The notes beneath the pieces were generated by a model. That model searched no databases. It saw only the letters and a list, made by a program, of their open reading frames with translations, and was not told where the DNA came from. Positions 58,390 to 64,000 of a stretch of DNA of 64,000 nt are shown here, piece by piece. This stretch comes from Symsagittifera roscoffensis (taxonomy: Eukaryota; Xenacoelomorpha; Acoela; Convolutidae). The position numbers were made by a program, and so were the translations under genes. The stretch lies in assembly GCF_963678635.1 (NCBI RefSeq), contig NC_087064.1, positions 67,015,548-67,079,547 on the forward strand, given 5' to 3'. Every line of letters begins with the position of its first letter. The first letter of the stretch is position 1.

Positions 58390-59976
58390 TCACGTGCCCC
58401 TGGATTGCATATTTGGTTCCACTGTCAAATTCTGAGAATTGCCATTTGTCGAAATCGATTGCTGATTGGTCGATTTCGGCTGATTACTACTTCCGGTTGA
58501 TACTTTCGAAAAGGGCGAGTTTTTGCTCGGCTGTAGAGCGACAAAAGCACCAGTAGTGTTCGGAACTAAATCATGTTTGTCTCGTTTATGGGCGTGGATA
58601 AAGAATGCTATCTTCGCGTGCGCACCACACCATTTGCCCTTAGGCTGAACTGCCATAGTTAGCACATGTGCTACGGATGAAGGGCCATTTTTACCCACAG
58701 ACGATCCCAAATTTGGGTTTTGCGTTCCGCTCGGCGGGTAATGCATATGTTGATGCAGATGACTATGCAAATGTTGGTGGAATTCCGGACTCTTGGGGTA
58801 TATTGAACCACTAGATATGTTTCTCTCAACAGTTGTACCATTCGGAAACCGTCCTATAGGTGCTGGCGGATAGGTAACTCGACTCGAGTGTTCTTTGATT
58901 GATGGGTTTGGACTAAGATGTCGCGGCGGGTGTCCTCCAACAAAGGCCCCGGCATGAGGGTAGTTGGGCGGAACTATGTGATGCATAGGTAAGGAGGGCG
59001 GACGTTGGTACCCGGATGGACCTCCCATGTACAAGGGAGGTTGTCCTGGATTAGCAGGAACCAAGGGTTGTGGTGGAACTGAATGTTGAGGATGATGGAT
59101 AAAATTTGATCCGTTGACTGCATTCGGGAATTGCAGAGGGTCCGGGTAAGGTGGGAACCCGGCTGGCGGAGCATTTAGTTGTGGCGGAGGAGCTGAAATT
59201 GTGTTAACTGGGTGTTTTGGCATCGGCGGGGGGTAACTTGGCAGCGACGGGGGCGGGGCACCTAATGTGTGGATATTTGGCATGAGCGGACCCATTTTTA
59301 CGTCAACGGTCGCGTTTGTCACGTTTGAATCGGTTGCGGCATTTTGCAGCTGATCATTCAATTGTTCAGCATAACTTTCAGACTCCTCGATGAAGACATC
59401 AGCTTTCGAAGCGTGAACTCCTTTTTTGTTCACTTTGCTCACACTGCCGAGACTAATTCGGTCCTCTTTATGGTCCGGTGGTAAACTGAAACTAACAGAT
59501 TTTGTTGTAGTCACACTGGCTGTACTATTTCCAGCTTGACACACATTACTAGTAGATAGACTCGATTTCAAAGTTATATTCGGCGATGATTTTTGGGTAG
59601 GTGATGTCAATGTAACTGATACTTCGATCGTCGTTTTGTCTTCTATTTGAGTTGTTAAATTACTGCTACAATTTCCGCTATTAGTTAACTCAGGCGGTTC
59701 AAGTGTTTCATTTTTAATTTCTAAGGGGGAGGGTTTAGGTAGTTTTCGTGGACATTGCTCTGGTACTGCGCATTCGATTTGCATCCAATTTGACTCGTCT
59801 TTGTATGAAACTATGGCGTATTTGTCTAGAACATAAGCTCGACAACATCGGTCGAATGATGGGTCAACTAAGTATCTGGGTTCTTGTTTTTGCTCCAAAA
59901 AAACTCCATCGTCGGGTGGTTCAAGTTTGGCTTTTTTAGCAGCTGGTGCAACTCCATCTTCCTGTACATTAGCCAT
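58390..59976 (-). CDS. AUTS2/fibrosin-family-like nuclear protein, 528 residues
   Basis: Likely chromatin-associated protein. In vertebrates, AUTS2 and fibrosin family members join PRC1-type complexes. The ATG at 59976 directly follows a strong 3' splice site (TTTTGGTTTTCAG|A), so an upstream 5' UTR exon exists and the longer frame to 60096 is intron. Visible: a basic KKAKLEPP patch near the N-terminus, a proline-rich middle (about 240-390, with PPPSLPSYPPPMP and FPPYP), a histidine-alternating HQHLHSHLHQHMH block (400-412) and KGKWCGAHAKIAFFIHAHKR (446-465). His-alternating block followed by PGKWCA-H-IA-like motif is the order in AUTS2 family members. The protein stops about 60 residues after this motif, whereas the family usually continues for hundreds of residues. 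It is a short form, a truncated gene, or one with unseen downstream exons. Assignment rests on one motif and composition. Confidence 0.6.
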   Translation of the reverse strand: MANVQEDGVAPAAKKAKLEPPDDGVFLEQKQEPRYLVDPSFDRCCRAYVLDKYAIVSYKDESNWMQIECAVPEQCPRKLPKPSPLEIKNETLEPPELTNSGNCSSNLTTQIEDKTTIEVSVTLTSPTQKSSPNITLKSSLSTSNVCQAGNSTASVTTTKSVSFSLPPDHKEDRISLGSVSKVNKKGVHASKADVFIEESESYAEQLNDQLQNAATDSNVTNATVDVKMGPLMPNIHTLGAPPPSLPSYPPPMPKHPVNTISAPPPQLNAPPAGFPPYPDPLQFPNAVNGSNFIHHPQHSVPPQPLVPANPGQPPLYMGGPSGYQRPPSLPMHHIVPPNYPHAGAFVGGHPPRHLSPNPSIKEHSSRVTYPPAPIGRFPNGTTVERNISSGSIYPKSPEFHQHLHSHLHQHMHYPPSGTQNPNLGSSVGKNGPSSVAHVLTMAVQPKGKWCGAHAKIAFFIHAHKRDKHDLVPNTTGAFVALQPSKNSPFSKVSTGSSNQPKSTNQQSISTNGNSQNLTVEPNMQSRGT

Positions 59977-60655
59977 TCTGAAAACCAAAACAGTCATTTT
60001 CGAACATAGCAACCATGAACACAAGAGTTGTAAAAATTCCAATGATCGGAAGTAAACAGAAAAAAGATACTGTCTTAACTTCTGAAAAAATCTCAACTTC
60101 CGAACTTCAAAAAAAAATAGATGAATTTAGAGCTCGTTGAATTTCTAGAACAATTTATGATTGACACTTTTTTTGATAAAGTTAATCCAATTAGGTACGG
60201 TACGTTCATCTTAATCTGATTATGAGTCGGTTCAACTCTTAATCAGAAAACTAAATATCAACTGGGAATTTAGTCTTCCGTTTTTGTTCTCTTTACGGTG
60301 CTGCCTAAAGATCTATTGCGTACGATGTTTTTCATGCGCTACTTTAGACACCCCCAACAAGAAAGCTCATACATAATCACCTGTACCCCCATAGTGAAAC
60401 CTTTCTAGTCGTTAATCCGATTTCAAAAAGACATTTAAAAAACTCAATTTCGGGAAAAACGGTCTGAAATTTTTTATTGCTATTCAGACTTAATTTCTCA
60501 ATACAGTGCTAGAATAGCGGGAAAATGTGAGTTGGATGGAAAGCGCCATGCCAATCGGAGGGGCTCTTTTTCCTCCCTCCCCTAGCTGTAGGTAACATTC
60601 TGAGCTACTTGCACAGCGACCGAAGACTCTTCTCTTTGAAAAATCTATACCATTT
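59977..60655. other. Region upstream of the AUTS2-like coding exon
   Basis: Intron and possible 5' exon of the minus-strand gene. Contains a family A-like GGCTCTTTTTCCTCCCTCCC at 60561 and a family B end-like ATTCTGAGCTACTTGCACAG at 60596. The exact 5' UTR exon could not be placed. Confidence 0.35.
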
Positions 60656-61000
60656 GACAGTCCAGTTTGCATCGATTGCATTCCTTATTACGAATGTTCA
60701 ATTACACGATTATTAGGTTGTAATTACATGTTCAACATGTTGACAGTCCAGTTTGCATCGATTGCATTCCTTATTACGAATGTTCAATTACACGATTATT
60801 AGGTTGTAATTACATGTTCAACATGTTGACAGTCCAGTTTGCATCGATTGCATTCCTTATTACGAATGTTCAATTACACGATTATTAGGTTGTAATTACA
60901 TGTTCAACATGTTGACAGTCCAGTTTGCATCGATTGCATTCCTTATTACGAATGTTCAATTACACGAACATTAGGTTGTAATTACATGTTCAATTACACG
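60656..61000. repeat. 86-bp tandem repeat, four copies
   Basis: Units start at 60656, 60742, 60828 and 60914 (GACAGTCCAGTTTGCATCGA), exactly 86 bases apart and almost identical. The last unit is diverged at its end (CACGAACATTAGG). Each unit contains the palindrome-rich ACATGTTCAACATGTT. It lies between the DHX37 3' end and the AUTS2-like gene. Confidence 0.95.
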
Positions 61001-61159
61001 AATAAAATTCAATCTATCGTATCAGCAATTGAAATTCTCTCAACTTGCAAGTCTTTTAAGCCTTCCATCGTTTTCTCTTCCCTGTTATAAAACAAGATGA
61101 GTTTTATTGCATTTATATTGATTTGACTTACATCAACTCAATCTGACAAATATCAATCA

Positions 61160-63862
61160 TCAGTAATTTGGGGGCCATTTGGCCTGCACTGAAAACGTAC
61201 AATCAACTGGCAGCCACTGCAAAAACTCCTTCAAAAGAAAGTTCGAATCGACTTCCCACACTTCTTTCAACCTCGCCTTTGAGCAGCTCTGTTTGTTGAC
61301 CAATGCGTTCACAAAAGCATCGACCTTGGGTTGCATATGCCCCCATGATTTAATTAAAACTTTCGGGCTTGATTCTAACTTTGACTTGTACTCGTCGAAA
61401 AATGAAAAAACCTCTCCGTTTAGCAGACATTCAGCGAACAGTTTGTAATACTTCAAGTTGATTGGATGATTGTATATCTGAGCTCTGATTGGCCAAGCGT
61501 TGTTAGCATACGTGCATGTCATTTCACACTTGATTGTATCCGTGTCTGTGTCGTAAAATGGCTTCGGGTGTTCGAGAGGTTCGGATAAATTAATCATAGA
61601 CGGAAACAGATACGGTAGCCAGGTGTCTTCAATAGCTATGCAGTCTTTGGCGTACATTTTGGAGGTCTCGTGGATCTCTTGAAAGGCGATGTATTCTGGA
61701 AGTTCCATGGCTGAAACAGATAATTCAAATCTGACCAAAAGCTTTTTTTTTCGAAAAAGAAATCAATTTTCGTGGACTTGCTGTTCGATAGTAGAGTTTG
61801 CCTTCCTTTTAACAAAGGAAATGAACTGAACTTAAAAAGAAATCAAAAGTCAAACTGCGGAAAAGAAAATTTGAGCCTGAAAAAATGTAGGACTTTTCTT
61901 TAAAAAAAAAAAACGATTTTAAAACTACAAGATTCACGATTTGAGACCATGGTTGAAAAATACTTGCATCGAAACAAAACACAAGCTTAAAGCAGGAATA
62001 AACAATTAACAGAGATTAGGAAACAAAAAAGATGCTTCAAAACTAACCTAGGACAGAATGCGGATGTATATAGACAAATCCTTCCAAGTTAACTGCCTGG
62101 TAAGCATTTTTTCCGACTTTCTCCTTAACACCGTCTTCATCATTTTTGCCCTTTTTCGCACCCAGAAGTTGTTTCAATTTATGCTCTTTTGAATCATGTT
62201 CGTCTGAGACAACTCTTCTCGCAATTTTATCACCTAAGCCCGACAACACAATCTGGCGCAAGGTGTCCGCCTCCTCTTTAGATGTCAATTCGTCTAACTT
62301 CATCTGTAAACTTAACTTTGAGTCTTGAGGGAGAAATTCGTTCACGTTGTCTGTGAGCTGTGCTCGGAGGGATCTGATTTCCAGCATCGCTTTGAGACGC
62401 AGACCGTGTTTCCTACACCACATCGGGCTTCCACACACCTTTTCAAACTCAATTATCGCATTCAACAAAACAATTATATCACCTGAAACAAAAAAAATAA
62501 TCAAAATATTCTGTACTAACCTTTTGGCAACTTTTTCGCATCTAAGTTTACCATTCTACTTTCAATTGAAAAAAATAGGTTTTGAACAAATCTGCACTTT
62601 AAACAACAGTCATTTAAAGGGCATTGTAAATGAAATATTTTGGAGATTTAGGTTCAATTTCAATTACAAAGTAGAATAGGAGAGAGAAAACATAAAACAC
62701 ATCTTTCTGGGGTGTAGTAGACAAAAACATGCACTGGAATACCCCCTAAACTGACTGATCAATTTGAACTTCCCCCTTTTTTATTTGGATAAAAACTCCA
62801 GCCATTAAACTACTCAACTCTGATTGACTGAAAGTTTCAACTTACATAGAATTCATTATCCTACCCCCTAACACGATTTCGGGGGAGGATGAGGATGTTA
62901 CCAGGGATCGAATGTAAATTTTCTGCAAACCCGAGCAACAAAACCCAATGCACGCATATAACGTGCATAAATGGTATATTCCTCTTCTTTCCTGGATGCG
63001 CTACTCGCCACCCTAAACACCTTGGACGTTCTTCAAAGTGTGTTAAATTTGTATATGCTTGGAAATTAATTTATTAATGAAGCTAAATTTCCAGCAAACT
63101 CAATCTCAGCAAAAGAGAGCTAGCTCACCTAATCCACGCATATTGGGAGACCCCTGCCACTTTTTCATGGTCTCTCGGATCAATCTGTTCCTTGCCTTCC
63201 GACTCGCTCCATCCAATTTCTCAGCCACCTCTTTCTGATTTCCCAAATTAGACGGATTCACAAACATCTCGCGTACAGTGAAAGCAGAAACTAATGCTAC
63301 CACATACGGCAACATATTTTTAGATGATGAGTTTTTACTAGTCACGTGTTGGTTTGATAATGCCAACATCTTTGCAAATCTGGGTGATATGCCGAAATTC
63401 GTCATTGTTCTGCCGAGATCGTTAATTGCGTAAGATAACTCTCCTTTCTTTGTTTTCGACTTATTCAAAGCGCCTAGAATAAACGAACAGTAATTTCTCA
63501 AACATATTTAACTCAACATAAAGCATTTACTTACATGGTATTTATCTTCATTAAAAAAAACGAACGCGCACTCACAAAGCATTTCCGAAATAATTTTTAA
63601 AGGTTTCCTAAAAAAAAAACAATTAATCTTAACCTAAACTTTTCAAAAACAAAAATCAACCGCAGGACATTTACCAAGATGATTCAAATGCAACTCTGCC
63701 CCCACAATGGCATGTCTCGAGGGTGCATTTGGAAAGGGGAAATTGGCCACTTTAGTCAGACCCAGACTCTTCAAGAGCAGCACCAGATCGTCAATCGGGC
63801 GACTCAGAATTTCCGGCTGAGAGAAGGATGCAAACTCTGTGAACACCGCAGAAGAAAACAAC
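61160..63862 (-). CDS. DHX37: DHX37 (DEAH-box RNA helicase), C-terminal part, four last exons
   Basis: Nucleolar helicase (yeast Dhr1/Ecm16, fly kurz) that frees U3 snoRNA from pre-rRNA during small-subunit maturation. Exons: 63862-63675, 63473-63129, 62482-62048, 61710-61160. All introns inside the window are GT-AG, phase 1, and fit exactly, giving about 505 residues. The text begins just after helicase motif VI (LFSSAVFTEF). It then covers the winged-helix/ratchet region (VANFPFPNAPS; SPRFAKMLAL), the OB-fold region (GFVYIHPHSVL, ELPEYIAFQEI) and the C-terminus ending KWPPNY, where family members end in an AWPP-like motif. AATAAA lies at 61108-61103, about 50 bases after the stop. The catalytic motifs I-VI lie to the right of the window. 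No defects seen. Confidence 0.93.
62860..62910. repeat. Palindromic family D fragment in DHX37 intron
   Basis: TATCCTACCCCCTAACACGA followed by TTTCGGGGGAGGATGAGGAT: inverted arms with the same CACGTTTC/CACGATTTC-like loop as the hairpin at 34240-34295. Confidence 0.5.
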
Positions 63863-63972
63863 CTGCAAACACAATTAGTTATGAATAAAATAGTATTAAA
63901 ATTTAATTCAGTAATTAGATACATAGTTAAATTCATTACCGAAATATGAAACGTGATTAAACAAGAACTTTG

Positions 63973-64000
63973 GGCTCTTCTCCAGTTCCCCCTTCCATTT
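63973..64000 (+). mobile_element. Family A MITE left end, cut by the window edge
   Basis: GGCTCTTCTCCAGTTCCCCC is a family A terminus of the A1/A3 type. It lies in the DHX37 intron upstream of the exon at 63862. Confidence 0.6.

Noticed and set aside
59977-60096. 40-residue hydrophobic N-terminal extension of the AUTS2-like protein
   Set aside because: A strong 3' splice site directly precedes the ATG at 59976, so the extension is intron sequence.

Overview
The window is animal (metazoan) nuclear DNA. It is AT-rich, with multi-exon genes carrying GT-AG introns, very long non-coding stretches full of dispersed repeats, a BEL/Pao LTR retrotransposon, APE-type LINE remnants, tRNA-derived SINE-like pieces, and several families of DNA transposons and MITEs. 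The gene set (a cilium protein, a DEAH helicase of ribosome assembly, an AUTS2-family-like nuclear protein, a cytochrome b5 fatty-acid desaturase) fits an invertebrate, but the sequence alone does not settle the phylum.

Layout from left to right. 1-2289: 3' part of a broken BEL/Pao element (RNase H, integrase, DUF5641). 4058-4892 (minus): first coding exon of a front-end fatty-acid desaturase whose later exons are not visible. 5.7-24.6 kb: a gene-poor transposon graveyard. Its best part is 5724-7487, where one old repeat ('family B') has been hit by three copies of one hAT-like MITE ('family A', 8-bp target duplications) and by one Merlin-like element. 24690-31595 (plus): a complete six-exon CFAP100/CCDC37-like gene. 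31.6-40.6 kb: mostly repeats, one weak two-exon gene candidate, and a second hAT-like MITE family ('family E'). 40596-48775: a head-to-tail array of a ~1.58-1.59 kb unit built from a degenerate LINE endonuclease/RT fragment. 48870-49513: the last exon of a hAT-transposase-derived sequence with one in-frame stop. 49.6-50.9 kb: the 3' half of a related LINE. 51-58.4 kb: degenerate repeats. 58390-59976 (minus): an AUTS2/fibrosin-like protein. 60656-61000: an 86-bp tandem repeat. 61160-63862 (minus): the four last exons of DHX37.

The host genes are functionally unrelated neighbours; there is no operon-like organisation. The interest of the window lies in its mobile DNA: a datable nesting order with paralogous empty sites, two MITE families with hAT-type 8-bp duplications, a possible autonomous-family relative (the hAT exon), Merlin-type ends on both sides of a coding exon of CFAP100, and a LINE fragment amplified into a macrosatellite. 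All family assignments are from reading the sequence; no database search was run.
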